DNA of 64,000 nucleotides, from positions 1 to 64,000 of the forward strand of contig NZ_VWRN01000017.1 in the NCBI RefSeq assembly GCF_008632125.1, written 5' to 3'. The notes beneath the pieces were generated by a model. That model did not search any database. It saw only the letters and a list, made by a program, of their open reading frames with translations, and was not told the DNA's origin. Source of the stretch: Cupriavidus cauae. Lineage in GTDB: Bacteria > Pseudomonadota > Gammaproteobacteria > Burkholderiales > Burkholderiaceae. Positions 1 to 8,561 of this stretch are shown here, in pieces. The translations under genes and the position numbers were made by a program. The first letter of the stretch is position 1. Every line of letters starts with the position of its first letter.

Positions 1-540
1 GCGCCGGGCGGGGCGCAGCACCTGGCCGCGGCGCCCGAGCCGCAGCGGCATCGCGGCCAGCCAGGCGGCGCCATGGGCGGTGGTGCCGCAGCCGATCTGC
101 GCGAAGGTGCCGAGGCTGCGGATGCAGGCGCGCACCGCGCGGCACAGCGCGCGATGGCCGCCGAACAGGCGCAGGCTGGCGGTCACGTCAAGCGCGACGG
201 TGGCGGGGCCGAGTTCCTCGTCCATCGTGACCTGCGGCGTGAAGCGCAGCAGGGACAGCGCGGCCGCGGTCAGCAGTTGCGCTTCGGCGGCCGGGTCGCG
301 CTCCAGATGCACCACCTCGGCCGACAGCGCCTGCACGCCGCCGCGCCGCATGCCGGCGGACACGCCCAGCGACATCGCCGGCCGGTTGGCCAGCACCACC
401 CGTTCCTGCTCCAGCACGACCGTCGGCACCGCATGGCTCAGCGTGCCGGCAATGCCGGCGGTGCCCGCGGCCTCAGGCCAGCTGGGGTGCAGCGCGTCCA
501 GCGGCAGGCGCGGCAGATGCACCGCGATCCAGAACGGCAT
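1..540 (-). CDS. imuB: ImuB, DNA polymerase Y-family-like protein (N-terminal part)
   Basis: The window holds the first 180 codons; the rest lies beyond base 1. ImuB is a catalytically inactive Y-family polymerase relative that acts with ImuA and the polymerase DnaE2 in SOS mutagenesis. The protein opens MPFWIAVHLPRLPLDALHP, the usual ImuB start, and continues with the fold in which each new strand carries family-typical motifs (ANRPAMSLGVSAGMRRGGVQ, then LTAAALSLLRFTPQV and LDVTASLRLFGGH). The ATG at 540 lies inside the 3' end of imuA (68 bp overlap), so the pair is almost certainly co-transcribed and translationally coupled. dnaE2 usually follows and would lie outside the window. Confidence 0.88.
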   Translation of the reverse strand, partial: MPFWIAVHLPRLPLDALHPSWPEAAGTAGIAGTLSHAVPTVVLEQERVVLANRPAMSLGVSAGMRRGGVQALSAEVVHLERDPAAEAQLLTAAALSLLRFTPQVTMDEELGPATVALDVTASLRLFGGHRALCRAVRACIRSLGTFAQIGCGTTAHGAAWLAAMPLRLGRRGQVLRPARR

Positions 541-1501
541 GATCGGACTCGTGGAGGGATTCGTGGGCGGATTCGTGGGCGGTTCCGGACATCGTTTCGG
601 ACATCGATCCGGATGCCGGTTCGGATGTCGATCCCGACACCACCGAGCGCCCGGCCGGCACCGCCGGCATCGCGCCGAGCGGCAGGATCAGCGGGGTATC
701 GCGCACCGGCCCGCGCCGCTTGTGGAAGACGATCGACAGCGCATTGCCGGGCAGCGGCGACAGCAGCAGCCGCAGCACCGCCGGCGACGATTCGCGCAAG
801 GCCGCGGCCGGACGGCAGACCCAGACCACCGCCTCGCTGGCCTGGGCCAGTACCTGCAGGCGCCGCACCGCCTCGGGACGGGCCGAAGGCAGCCACACCA
901 GCACGCCGCCGAAGGCCTGGCTGCGCAGTACCTGCTCGGCGGCCCACAGCAGATCGGCCTGCCTGGTGGCCTGCCTGGTGGCCTCCTGAACGGCTTGCCG
1001 AGCGGCCTGGCCGGCCTGGCGCCCCAGGCGCCTGCCCCTGGAGGCGGCCTGGCGAGCCGCGCCCTCGGCACCCTCCTGCCCCTCGCCCGCACGGACCCAA
1101 TACACCTGCCGTGCCGGCAACCCCCAGGCGGCCAGCGCCGGCGCATTGAGGGCATGCGGCGCGCCGACCCATACCAGCCGGCGCCCGGCCTCGGCCAGCG
1201 ATTGCAAGGCCGGCCGTAACAGGCGCACTTCGCCGACGCCGCTGTCCGGCACCAGCAGCTCGGTCACCGCGCCGACCGGCCAGCCGCCGCCCGGCAGCTG
1301 CGCCGACAGCGTGTCGTAGCCGGTCGGCCATACCGGCAGCGACGCGGCACGGCCAAGCTGGCCGGCCCGCCACAGGTCGGGATGGCGCCGTTCCAGCTCG
1401 GCCAGCGCGCGCTGGCGATCCAGCGGGGGTTCCGGGAGGGAAGGAGGCGACGTGACGGCAGCGGCAGGCGGTAACGTGACGGCAGGTGATGACGCAATCA
1501 T
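473..1501 (-). CDS. imuA: ImuA, SOS mutagenesis RecA-like protein
   Basis: A 342-residue protein of the ImuA family, a RecA/SulA-like partner of ImuB and DnaE2 in SOS-induced translesion synthesis. The segment LPGGGWPVGAVTELL near residue 70 is the family's conserved N-terminal block, followed by the RecA-like core (RRLVWVGAPHALNAPALAAWG). The ATG at 1501 was chosen because the longer frame to 1543 opens with TTG; neither has a strong ribosome site. The last 70 residues are low complexity, with SGS/SET and HES repeats (HESAHESLHES), encoded by a 12-bp-like degenerate repeat near 545-640 that also carries the start of imuB. A LexA box lies 111 bp upstream. Confidence 0.88.
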   Translation of the reverse strand: MIASSPAVTLPPAAAVTSPPSLPEPPLDRQRALAELERRHPDLWRAGQLGRAASLPVWPTGYDTLSAQLPGGGWPVGAVTELLVPDSGVGEVRLLRPALQSLAEAGRRLVWVGAPHALNAPALAAWGLPARQVYWVRAGEGQEGAEGAARQAASRGRRLGRQAGQAARQAVQEATRQATRQADLLWAAEQVLRSQAFGGVLVWLPSARPEAVRRLQVLAQASEAVVWVCRPAAALRESSPAVLRLLLSPLPGNALSIVFHKRRGPVRDTPLILPLGAMPAVPAGRSVVSGSTSEPASGSMSETMSGTAHESAHESLHESDHAVLDRGASAAPAAGRAAPQLA

Positions 1502-1611
1502 TGTGTTTTCAAGGTCTCTCGATGCGTTTTTTGTGCATTTCAAGCGCTTTCTCTGCGCTTCAAGGAGCCTTCAGTGCACTTCAAAGCGCAAAGAAACTCA
1601 GCTTTCGGATA

Positions 1612-1627
1612 CTGTATGTTTATACAG
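1612..1627. promoter_or_regulatory. LexA (SOS) box upstream of imuA
   Basis: CTGTATGTTTATACAG is a perfect CTGT-N8-ACAG operator with an AT-rich centre, and the dyad extends outward (ATACTGTAT...ATACAGTAT). It lies 111 bp before the imuA start, between imuA and the convergent end of the LysR gene, so imuA-imuB is the only operon it can serve. LexA repression with RecA-dependent derepression is the known control of imuAB-dnaE2 cassettes. Confidence 0.9.
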
Positions 1628-1673
1628 TATTTTGACCATCATCAAGAGAGACCCACTGCCGGACTCGGGAAAA

Positions 1674-2588
1674 TCAGCCGCCGATCCGATGCCCCGCCGC
1701 CTCGGCCCGAATCCACGCCACCACCTTCAGCACATCGGGACGCGGCCGCTCGTCCGCCTGGATCAGCCAGTAGCCGAAGCTGTCGCCCGCGGCTGGCGGC
1801 GGCGCGGCCACCACGCCAAGCTGCCTGTCGTCGAGCAGGTCGCGGATCAGCTCCAGCCGTCCCAGCGCAACGCCCTGCCCCGCCAGCGCGGCATGGATGA
1901 CCTGATCGTATTGGTTGAACTGCGTCATCGCGCGCGGCTTCGCCCCTTGCCAGCCGCGCTCCTCCAGCCAGTGGCGCCAGCGCAGCCGCGGATTGGTGTC
2001 GTCGTCCAGCTCGAGCAGATTCAGGCCCTGCAGCGCCCGCACGCTGTCGATCGCCGCGACGCCCAGCGCGGGATGGGCCACCGGCACGATGGTCTCGCCG
2101 AACAGCGCGATCGCGCCCGGCGGCGCATGGTCGGCGGCGCAGTAGCGGATCGCCAGGTCGATCTGCTCGGCGCGCAGGTCCGCCACCCGGTTGCTCGCCG
2201 ACAGCCGCAACTCAAGCTCGGGATGCGCCTGCTGCAAACGCCCCAGCCGGCGCAGCAGCCATAGTCCGGTGACACCGACGCTGGCGGTCAGCGTGACGGG
2301 CCGCTGCGCGGCCTGCACGCGCAGTTCGCCGACCACGTCCTGGATCTGCTGGACCGCGGCATTGGCGCTGCGGAACAGCCGCTCGCCGGCGCCGGTCAGC
2401 GCGATCGCCCGATGCCGGCGCACCAGCAGCTGGACGCCGAGCTGCGCCTCCAGCGCGCTGATCTGCCGGCTGACCGCGGACTGGGTCAGGCACAGGTCTT
2501 CGGCGGCGAGCGTGATGCTCATGCGCCGGCCGACGGCGACAAAGCCCTTGAGCAGATCGAGCGACGGCAGGCTGACGAGGGTTTGCAT
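1674..2588 (-). CDS. LysR-family transcriptional regulator (GcvA-like)
   Basis: A 304-residue LysR-type regulator. The N-terminal winged helix-turn-helix is at residues 5-62 (SITLAAEDLCLTQSAVSRQI), followed by the linker helix and a periplasmic-binding-like effector domain from about residue 90. The ATG at 2588 gives the standard family length; the longer frame to 2651 adds an unlikely leader. It is divergent from an MFS transporter with 131 bp between starts, the classic arrangement in which the regulator controls its neighbour. A TGGAATC-N4-GATTCCA dyad at 2665-2682 is a candidate binding site. The effector is unknown. Confidence 0.88.
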   Translation of the reverse strand: MQTLVSLPSLDLLKGFVAVGRRMSITLAAEDLCLTQSAVSRQISALEAQLGVQLLVRRHRAIALTGAGERLFRSANAAVQQIQDVVGELRVQAAQRPVTLTASVGVTGLWLLRRLGRLQQAHPELELRLSASNRVADLRAEQIDLAIRYCAADHAPPGAIALFGETIVPVAHPALGVAAIDSVRALQGLNLLELDDDTNPRLRWRHWLEERGWQGAKPRAMTQFNQYDQVIHAALAGQGVALGRLELIRDLLDDRQLGVVAAPPPAAGDSFGYWLIQADERPRPDVLKVVAWIRAEAAGHRIGG

Positions 2589-2664
2589 GGCGGTTTTCAC
2601 ATTCGTGGAGCGCATGCGAGCGGACGAAGAAATCAATTGAGCTGGCCACATGCAGCCGGCTTAA

Positions 2665-2682
2665 TGGAATCCGGTGATTCCA
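2665..2682. promoter_or_regulatory. Inverted repeat, candidate LysR operator
   Basis: TGGAATC CGGT GATTCCA is a perfect 7-bp dyad with a 4-bp spacer in the 98-bp gap between the divergent LysR and MFS genes. It touches the first possible MFS start (ATG 2687), which supports using the later ATG at 2720 for that protein. LysR proteins usually bind T-N11-A dyads near such sites; binding is inferred. Confidence 0.5.
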
Positions 2683-2719
2683 CCGCATGCTAACCGCTCA
2701 TTCGAAGGCCGTCACGACC

Positions 2720-4087
2720 ATGTCCCGCTCCCGCCTCCGCTCTCCGCTCGGTTCCGCCTCCCCCGCTCCCCGGCTGTCCGCCACCGATCCCCTGGTACTG
2801 GCCGTGGCCGGCGGCCTGATCCTCGGCCTCGCGCTCGGCATGCGCCATGTGCAGGGGCTGTTCCTGCTGCCGATCACGATGGAGCGCGGCTGGACGCGCG
2901 AGGCGTTCGGCTTCGCGATGGCGGTGCAGAACCTGGTATGGGGGCTGGCGCAGCCCTTCGCCGGCATGATCGCCGACCGCTTCGGCTCGGCGCGCGTGAT
3001 GCTGGCCGGCCTGCTGCTGTATGCGCTCGGGCTCTACACGATGACGCAGGCTACGACCACCGCCGCCTTTGTCTGGAGCGCCGGCATCTGCCTGGGCCTG
3101 GCGCTGTCGGGCACGACCTTCGGCGTGGTGTTCGCCGCGCTGAGCCGGCTGGTCAGCGCCGAGCGGCGCGGCTGGGCGCTGGGCGTGGCGGGCTCGTTCG
3201 GCGGCCTCGGCCAGTTCCTGCTGGTGCCGGCGGTGCAGGCCGGCGTCGAGCGGATCGGCTGGAGCGCCGCGCTGTGGGCGATGGCCGCGTGCGTGCTGGT
3301 GGCGCTGCCGCTGGTGTGGCCGCTGCGCGAGCGGGGCGCTCGGGCAGTCGACGCACCGGCCACCGCACCGGCCGCACCGGCCGCACCGGCCGCACCGGCC
3401 GCACCGACCACGCCGGCCACACCGGCCACCGCCCCCACCGCAGCAGCGGCCGGCGCGAACGGCAGCCAGCAATCGATGCGCGCCGCGATCCGCCAGGCCT
3501 GCGGCCATCGCGGCTTCTGGCTGCTGAATATCGGCTTTCTGGCCTGCGGCTTCCAGCTCGCCTTCATCGCCTCGCACCTGCCCGCCTATCTGCTCGACCG
3601 CGGGCTGCCCGCGCGCGACGCCGTGATCGCGCTGGCGATCATCGCGCTGGCCAATATCGCCGGCACCTATCTGTGCGGCCTGCTCGGCAACCATGTGCGG
3701 CGGCATCGCGCGCTCAGCGGCATCTATCTGCTGCGCACCGCGGCGATCGCGCTGTTCCTGCTGGTGCCGCTCTCGAGCGTCAGCGTCTTCGTGTTCGCCG
3801 CGGTGATGGGCTTCGTCTGGCTGGGCACCGTGCCGCTGACCAGCGGCCTGGTCTCGCAGGTGTTCGGCACCCGCTATGTGGCCACGCTGTTCGGCTTCGT
3901 CTTTCTCGGCCATCAGCTCGGCTCCTTCCTCGGCGTCTGGCTCGGCGGCTATCTGTTCGATCGGACCGGTTCCTACGACCTGGTGTGGATGGGCGCGATC
4001 GTGGTCGGACTCGGCGCGACCGTGCTGCACTGGCCAATCGACGACCGGCCGGTCGGTCATCGCGAGACGGCGATGGCGCCGGCTTGA
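2720..4087 (+). CDS. MFS transporter
   Basis: A 455-residue major facilitator superfamily permease of the inner membrane with 12 predicted segments. The loop 2-3 motif reads GMIADRFGSARVM (G-x-x-x-D-R-x-G type), and the second half begins near RQACGHRGFWLLNIGFLACG. The overall pattern resembles oxalate/formate-antiporter-like or cyanate-type MFS proteins, but no substrate can be named. The start at 2720 has AAGG upstream; the alternative ATG at 2687 follows an operator-like dyad without a ribosome site. The central cytoplasmic loop is extended by an Ala/Pro/Thr run made by a 9-bp DNA repeat. It is divergent from a LysR regulator. Confidence 0.85.
   Translation: MSRSRLRSPLGSASPAPRLSATDPLVLAVAGGLILGLALGMRHVQGLFLLPITMERGWTREAFGFAMAVQNLVWGLAQPFAGMIADRFGSARVMLAGLLLYALGLYTMTQATTTAAFVWSAGICLGLALSGTTFGVVFAALSRLVSAERRGWALGVAGSFGGLGQFLLVPAVQAGVERIGWSAALWAMAACVLVALPLVWPLRERGARAVDAPATAPAAPAAPAAPAAPTTPATPATAPTAAAAGANGSQQSMRAAIRQACGHRGFWLLNIGFLACGFQLAFIASHLPAYLLDRGLPARDAVIALAIIALANIAGTYLCGLLGNHVRRHRALSGIYLLRTAAIALFLLVPLSSVSVFVFAAVMGFVWLGTVPLTSGLVSQVFGTRYVATLFGFVFLGHQLGSFLGVWLGGYLFDRTGSYDLVWMGAIVVGLGATVLHWPIDDRPVGHRETAMAPA
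3353..3427 (+). repeat. 9-bp tandem repeat inside the MFS central loop
   Basis: About eight copies of a GCACCGGCC-like unit, exact at 3365-3400 and degenerate on both sides. They encode APA/AAP/TPA tripeptides in the loop between the two six-helix halves, where length change is likely to be tolerated. The same style of repeat recurs at many gene ends in this window. Confidence 0.85.
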
Positions 4088-4208
4088 AACCTGCGGCGCA
4101 GCCGTCATATCGAGGGGATTCCTTGTTCTCGATTTCCCTTAGTTGCCCTCGAACTGCCTTGGTTTTCGTGTACGTTACGCCGTTCAAAAACATGACAGGG
4201 AGACATGG

Positions 4209-4937
4209 ATGACGCTGCACCGCAGTGATGCAGGAGAGCCGACGATCGTGGCCCTGGTCGAGGCGATGAAGGCCTGGCAGCGCGCGCTGGATTCGACGCT
4301 GTCCACCTCCGGCCTGACCTACGTCAAATGGATCCTGCTGCGTGCCGTCGCGCGCGGCGACTATGTCCGGCACCGGCCGTATCTGGGTGCGATCCTGATC
4401 GACGTCGAGATGGGCGAGCATCTGCTGGCCGAGCTGCATCGCGACCGCTGGATCGCCTTCGTCGATCGCGCCGGCATGACCTGCGGCCCGGCCCAGCCCG
4501 AGGCGCAGCCCGTCGTCCCCGAGGCCGAGCGCGCGCGCGTGCAGCGCATTGCGCAGTCGCTCAAGGCCCTGCATTCGGTGTCGGTCAGCCCGTTCAGCAG
4601 CGACGAACGCACGATGCTGTCGACGCTGCTGCAGCGGATGCAGGCCAACCTGAACGAATTCAGCGACCGGCGCGATGCACAACACGCCGATGCCGACGGC
4701 GAAGAGATTTCGCTGATTCGCGCGCATGCGATGCTGGGCGCTTCGGCCAGGTCCTCCCAAGGGTCCAGATCGTCGACATCGTCCAGATCGCCGAACGCAT
4801 CCGCGTCGCCCGAGCGCGCCGCGAAGGCATCCATCGCGGTCCCGTCCGCGGCCGGCAAGACTGTCGAATGCGGTCCGATGCCGGCCCGCCCGGCGCGCCG
4901 CAAATCGTCGCCTACCTCACTTCCCTGCCGAAGTTGA
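4209..4937 (+). CDS. MarR-like putative transcriptional regulator with disordered tail
   Basis: A 242-residue protein. The first 165 residues are helical and read like a MarR-type winged-helix protein: an N-terminal dimer helix (VALVEAMKAWQRALDSTLST), a domain around YVKWILLRAVARGDYV, a wing-like stretch and a long C-terminal helix (ERTMLSTLLQRMQANLNEF). No ligand can be proposed. After about residue 178 the composition changes to Ser/Arg/Ala/Pro, partly from a local repeat (TCCAGATCG-like near 4760-4790), so the tail may be a recent extension. The ATG at 4209 was preferred over 4143 because the extra residues have no family character. serA follows after 62 bp in the same direction. Confidence 0.6.
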   Translation: MTLHRSDAGEPTIVALVEAMKAWQRALDSTLSTSGLTYVKWILLRAVARGDYVRHRPYLGAILIDVEMGEHLLAELHRDRWIAFVDRAGMTCGPAQPEAQPVVPEAERARVQRIAQSLKALHSVSVSPFSSDERTMLSTLLQRMQANLNEFSDRRDAQHADADGEEISLIRAHAMLGASARSSQGSRSSTSSRSPNASASPERAAKASIAVPSAAGKTVECGPMPARPARRKSSPTSLPCRS

Positions 4938-4999
4938 GGCAAGATAGAGCGCTGCACCGACACCGTCGGGGCCCACCACGACCGCCACACGAGGCCGCG

Positions 5000-6223
5000 A
5001 TGACCAAGGTAATGCTGCTCGAGAACATTCACGAAAGCGCCAGCGAACGGCTGGCAGAGGCCGGACTGCAGGTCGACCGCCGCGCCGGTGCGCTGGCCGG
5101 CGGCGAACTGCACGAAGTGCTGGCCGCCAACGAGCTGATCGGCATTCGATCGGCGACCCATCTGCATGCCGAGGACATTCGCCATGCGGCGAATCTGCTA
5201 TCGATCGGCTGCTTCTGCATCGGCACCTCGCAGGTCGACCTCGCCGCCGCGACCGCGGCCGGCATCCCGGTATTCAACGCCCCGTTCTCGAATACGCGGT
5301 CGGTGGCCGAGCTGGTGGTCAGCGAGGCGGTGATGCTGCTGCGCCGGATTCCCGAAAAGAACACGCTGGCGCATGCCGGCAAATGGGCCAAGGGCGCGGC
5401 CGGCGCCTTCGAGGCGCGCGGCAAGACGCTCGCCATCGTCGGCTACGGCAATATCGGCTCGCAGGTCGGCGTGCTGGCCGAGGCGATGGGCATGCGGGTG
5501 GTCTACTACGACGTGCAGCCGCGCCTGTCGCTGGGCTCGGCCAAGGCGGCCGGCTCGCTGGCCGACGCCGTCGCGCATGCCGACGTCGTGACGCTGCACG
5601 TACCGGCGACGCCGCGCACGCGCAACATGATCGACGCCACCGTGCTGGCCGCCTTCAAGCGCGGCGCGATGCTGATCAACGCCTCGCGCGGCAGCGTGGT
5701 CGATATTGCCGCGCTGGCGCAGGCGCTGCGCGACGGGCGGGTCGGCGGCGCCGCGATCGACGTCTTCCCCAGCGAGCCGAAGAGCAACAAGGATGCGTTC
5801 GTCAGCGAGCTGCAGAACCTGCCCAACGTCCTGCTGACCCCGCATATCGGCGGCAGCACCGAGGAGGCGCAGCAGAACATCGGCGTCGAGGTGGCCGCCA
5901 AGCTGGTCAACTATCTGACGACCGGCGCCACCATCGGCGCGGTCAATTTCCCCGAGGTCGATCCGGGGCCGGTCGATTGCCCCGCGCGGCTATTGAACGT
6001 CCACGGCAATGCGCCGGGCGCGCTGGCAGCGTTGAACACGCTGCTCGCGCGCGAGGGCATCAATATCGCGGGCCAGCATCTGGAAACGCGCGGCACCACC
6101 GGCTATGTCGTCACCGACCTGGACAAGGCGCCCTCGGCCGAACTCGAACAGGCGCTGGCCGCGCTGCCAGGCGTACTGCGGCTGCGCGTGCTCAGGCGCG
6201 ACGAGGCCGGTGCGGCCTCGTAG
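5000..6223 (+). CDS. serA: D-3-phosphoglycerate dehydrogenase, ACT-domain type
   Basis: A 407-residue enzyme, close to the 410 of E. coli SerA. It oxidises 3-phosphoglycerate to 3-phosphohydroxypyruvate with NAD+, the first step of serine synthesis. The Rossmann motif GYGNIG is at 148-153, the catalytic Arg lies in NASRGSVVD near 228-236, Glu is in the DVFPSEP segment near 254-260, and the catalytic His is in LTPHIGGST near 279-287. An ACT regulatory domain fills residues 335-400 (HGNAPGALAALNTLL), the site of serine feedback in this type. The start ATG at 5000 begins MTKVMLLENIH. It may be expressed with the MarR-like gene upstream. Confidence 0.95.
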   Translation: MTKVMLLENIHESASERLAEAGLQVDRRAGALAGGELHEVLAANELIGIRSATHLHAEDIRHAANLLSIGCFCIGTSQVDLAAATAAGIPVFNAPFSNTRSVAELVVSEAVMLLRRIPEKNTLAHAGKWAKGAAGAFEARGKTLAIVGYGNIGSQVGVLAEAMGMRVVYYDVQPRLSLGSAKAAGSLADAVAHADVVTLHVPATPRTRNMIDATVLAAFKRGAMLINASRGSVVDIAALAQALRDGRVGGAAIDVFPSEPKSNKDAFVSELQNLPNVLLTPHIGGSTEEAQQNIGVEVAAKLVNYLTTGATIGAVNFPEVDPGPVDCPARLLNVHGNAPGALAALNTLLAREGINIAGQHLETRGTTGYVVTDLDKAPSAELEQALAALPGVLRLRVLRRDEAGAAS

Positions 6224-6311
6224 GCGGTTCATGACGGTTGATGGCCGTAATGGCCGTAATGGCCCGTAATGGCGGGATCTGCAGCAGAAACCTGCAGAGG
6301 GGATCGGCGGG

Positions 6312-6623
6312 TCAGGCCGCTGGCCCCTGGCGCCGGCTGCCCCACAGCAGAATCGCGCTGATGACCCAGCCGCAGAAAAACAGCGCGTCGCCGAACTGAT
6401 TCAGCACGAGCGGCATCGATTCGCCGCGGAACATCTGCGACAGCATGTCTTCCGGCAGGCGTGAGGCAATCCACAGAAATACGGCCGGTGCGCTGCAGTA
6501 GACGCCCGGCTGCCACCATGGCGCACGCTTTTTTTCGGCATTGGCCTGGGCCGATGCCGGTGCGCCGGCATCGGGCTGTGCCGCCGGCCGGTTGGCAGCG
6601 ATGAAACCCTCATTGGCGGTCAT
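6312..6623 (-). CDS. Small hydrophobic membrane protein
   Basis: A 103-residue protein with a polar Ala/Pro-rich N-terminus, a basic patch EKKRAPWW and two hydrophobic segments (VYCSAPAVFLWIASRL and FGDALFFCGWVISAILLW). The ATG at 6623 follows a strong GGGAGG ribosome site. It ends convergent with serA. The family was not recognised; a two-helix inner-membrane protein is all the sequence supports. The 266 bp between it and the next gene carry CGCCCCGCCTCAC-type short repeats (about 6760-6830). Confidence 0.6.
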   Translation of the reverse strand: MTANEGFIAANRPAAQPDAGAPASAQANAEKKRAPWWQPGVYCSAPAVFLWIASRLPEDMLSQMFRGESMPLVLNQFGDALFFCGWVISAILLWGSRRQGPAA

Positions 6624-6889
6624 GGCGCCCTCCCTGTTTTGTGAGCGCAGTATTGCCCAGAGGGTGGCGCGGCGCCATCGGCGCCTGTCTGACACGCGTG
6701 CGGCAGCGCACGCAAGGGGGGCTGGCGGGATGGAACGGGCGGGCGCCAGGCGGTCGCCCCGCTTCACCGCCCCGCCTCACCGCCCCGCCTCACCGCCGCC
6801 ACTTCACCGCTTTTACCGCCCCACCGCCCGCTGCACCGACCGCCTACGCAGCCTGCCGGGGCCTGCCCGGGCGCCGGAGCCTCGGCCGA

Positions 6890-8362
6890 TCAGCCCGGCG
6901 TCCAGCCCTTCAGATCGTCCATCTTCGCCGGCGATTCGCCGCTGTCGCGGCGGACGCGAATGTCGTTCTCCACGTCGGTCACGCCGAAGACATTGTCGAC
7001 CAGGTCCTCGATGTCGTACTTCTCGTTGCGGTTGCGCACCGTGCCGGCGAGCTTGACGATGCCGCCGTTGACATCGACCGTCACCTCGCTGACATCGAGC
7101 CCTTCGGCATAGGCGAGCCGTTCGCACACCGCCTCGCGGATACGCTCGTCGCTGCGGCGATAGCCCTTCGGACCGACGCGGCGCTGCGGCCGATCGTCGG
7201 TGCCGAAGAATTCGCTGACCGCCTCGCCGATGCGCCGGCCGATGTTGTACAGCGGGCCGTGCTCCTCGCGGTCATCGTCGCGCCCGTAGCGGCCGTCGTC
7301 GCGCCCGTAGCGGCTGTAGCCGCCGCCATAGCTCAATTCGCCGGCCGACTGCCGGCCCGCCTCGCGCCCGGACCATTCCTCCCGGTAATCGCCGCCGTAG
7401 CGGTGCTCCGGCACGGCATAGTTGCGGCCGGGCCAATCGTCGTCGAAGCGGTCCCAGCCGTAGTTCGACGTGCCGGCATTGCTGTAGCCGCTGCTGCGTT
7501 CGGCTTCGCGCAGCCAGTCCTGATCGCGGTTGCGCATGCCCTGCCGCTGGCCGCCGCGCCACGTGGTGGTCCCGCCGTAGCGCTCCTCTTCCTCGCGCCA
7601 TTCGTCGCCGCGCGTGCCGGTGGCGTACGAGGGCCCGGTGCCGGTCTCAAGCGCGGCGGCGCCTGAGTAGCCGGACTGCCAGGGATCGGTGCGATATTCG
7701 TTGCGGCGGGTCGACGATTCGCCGCGGCCGCGCCAATCGCCGCGTTCCTCGCCGCGGCCATATCCGGCACCATATCCGCCGCCATATTCGCTGCCATATC
7801 CGCCGCCAGATTGGCGCCCGTATTGGCCGCCATACTGGCCACCGTACTCCGACCCATATTCAGAGCCATAGCCGGACTCGCCACTGTACCCGCCACTGTA
7901 TCCGCCACCGAATCGGCCACCGCCATGCTCGCGCCCGTACTGGCCGCGCCCATACTGGCCGCCGCCTTGACCGCCGCCTTGAGCGCGGCCGTATTGACCG
8001 CGGCCCGACGGTCCGCTGGTGTATTGCTCGCCGCTGTAGCGTCCCTCGCCATAGCCGCTGCTGGTGCCGCTGCTGCTGCCGCTGCGGTATGGCTGGCTCT
8101 GCCGGCCGGCCTCGCGGCCGTAGCCGGTGCCATAGGTGTCGTCGTCCTCGAAGGCGCCGCGCGGCGGGCCGCCCTCGCTGAGCTGGTACGGCGTCAGGCG
8201 TGCCCTGCGCCAGCGCGACTCCCAGTCGTTGCCGTCCGATTCCGCCTGCCAGTCATCCTGGGCCCAGCGTTCGGAACGGTTGTCGCTCCAGCCATCGTCA
8301 CGTTGATCGTAGCCAGGCCAGGATTGCTCTGGCCGATTGCGTCGCATGGATTCGTTTCGCAT
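6890..8362 (-). CDS. BON-domain protein with long Gly/Tyr/Ser/Arg-rich region
   Basis: A 490-residue protein. Residues 1-80 are charged; about 80-290 are a low-complexity Gly/Tyr/Gln/Ser/Arg region with repeats such as GGQYGRGQYGR and SEYGSEYGGQYGG; a W/E/R-rich linker follows; a single BON domain occupies about 405-475 (DERIREAVCERLAY, VTVDVNGGIVKLAGTVRNR, VENDIRVRR). BON domains bind phospholipid or act as envelope stress modules; no signal peptide is visible, so location is open. It is a paralogue of the protein at 37224-38834, sharing the RRVGPKGYRRSDERIRE junction and a near-identical promoter element. Start ATG 8362 has AGGAGAT upstream. It is divergent from the CBS gene. Confidence 0.8.
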   Translation of the reverse strand: MRNESMRRNRPEQSWPGYDQRDDGWSDNRSERWAQDDWQAESDGNDWESRWRRARLTPYQLSEGGPPRGAFEDDDTYGTGYGREAGRQSQPYRSGSSSGTSSGYGEGRYSGEQYTSGPSGRGQYGRAQGGGQGGGQYGRGQYGREHGGGRFGGGYSGGYSGESGYGSEYGSEYGGQYGGQYGRQSGGGYGSEYGGGYGAGYGRGEERGDWRGRGESSTRRNEYRTDPWQSGYSGAAALETGTGPSYATGTRGDEWREEEERYGGTTTWRGGQRQGMRNRDQDWLREAERSSGYSNAGTSNYGWDRFDDDWPGRNYAVPEHRYGGDYREEWSGREAGRQSAGELSYGGGYSRYGRDDGRYGRDDDREEHGPLYNIGRRIGEAVSEFFGTDDRPQRRVGPKGYRRSDERIREAVCERLAYAEGLDVSEVTVDVNGGIVKLAGTVRNRNEKYDIEDLVDNVFGVTDVENDIRVRRDSGESPAKMDDLKGWTPG

Positions 8363-8415
8363 ATCGATCTCCTGCAGGTGGTCCGGCGCGATGCGCGCCC
8401 GTATCCGTCATGCCG

Positions 8416-8431
8416 CGCAAGAACCGTACCG
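8416..8431 (-). promoter_or_regulatory. Sigma-54-type -24/-12 promoter, BON gene
   Basis: Read on the minus strand the site is CGGTACGGTTCTTGCG: GG, ten bases, GC, with ACG and TTGC at the consensus places (TGGCACG-N4-TTGCA). It lies 54 nt upstream of the BON start at 8362. The same 16 bases, and one more on the left, occur before the paralogue at 37224. Assignment is by motif only. Confidence 0.6.
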
Positions 8432-8487
8432 CCGCGTCGATCGGTCGCGCACTGCGTGTCACGGCGGCGTCATCCGCGCAGGCGCTC

Positions 8488-8503
8488 TGGAACGCATCTT
8501 GCG
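8488..8503 (+). promoter_or_regulatory. Sigma-54-type -24/-12 promoter, CBS gene
   Basis: TGGAACGCATCTTGCG matches TGGCACG-N4-TTGCA except for one base in the -24 block and the last base. The GG-N10-GC spacing is exact. It stands 59 nt before the CBS gene start and back to back with the BON promoter at 8416-8431, so the 199-bp gap would be an RpoN-driven divergent control region. Confidence 0.6.
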
Positions 8504-8561
8504 AAACCGTGGATGCGTGCGAAACGCGCGCAGTGCCAACTATCCGCAAGGAGAAACGACG

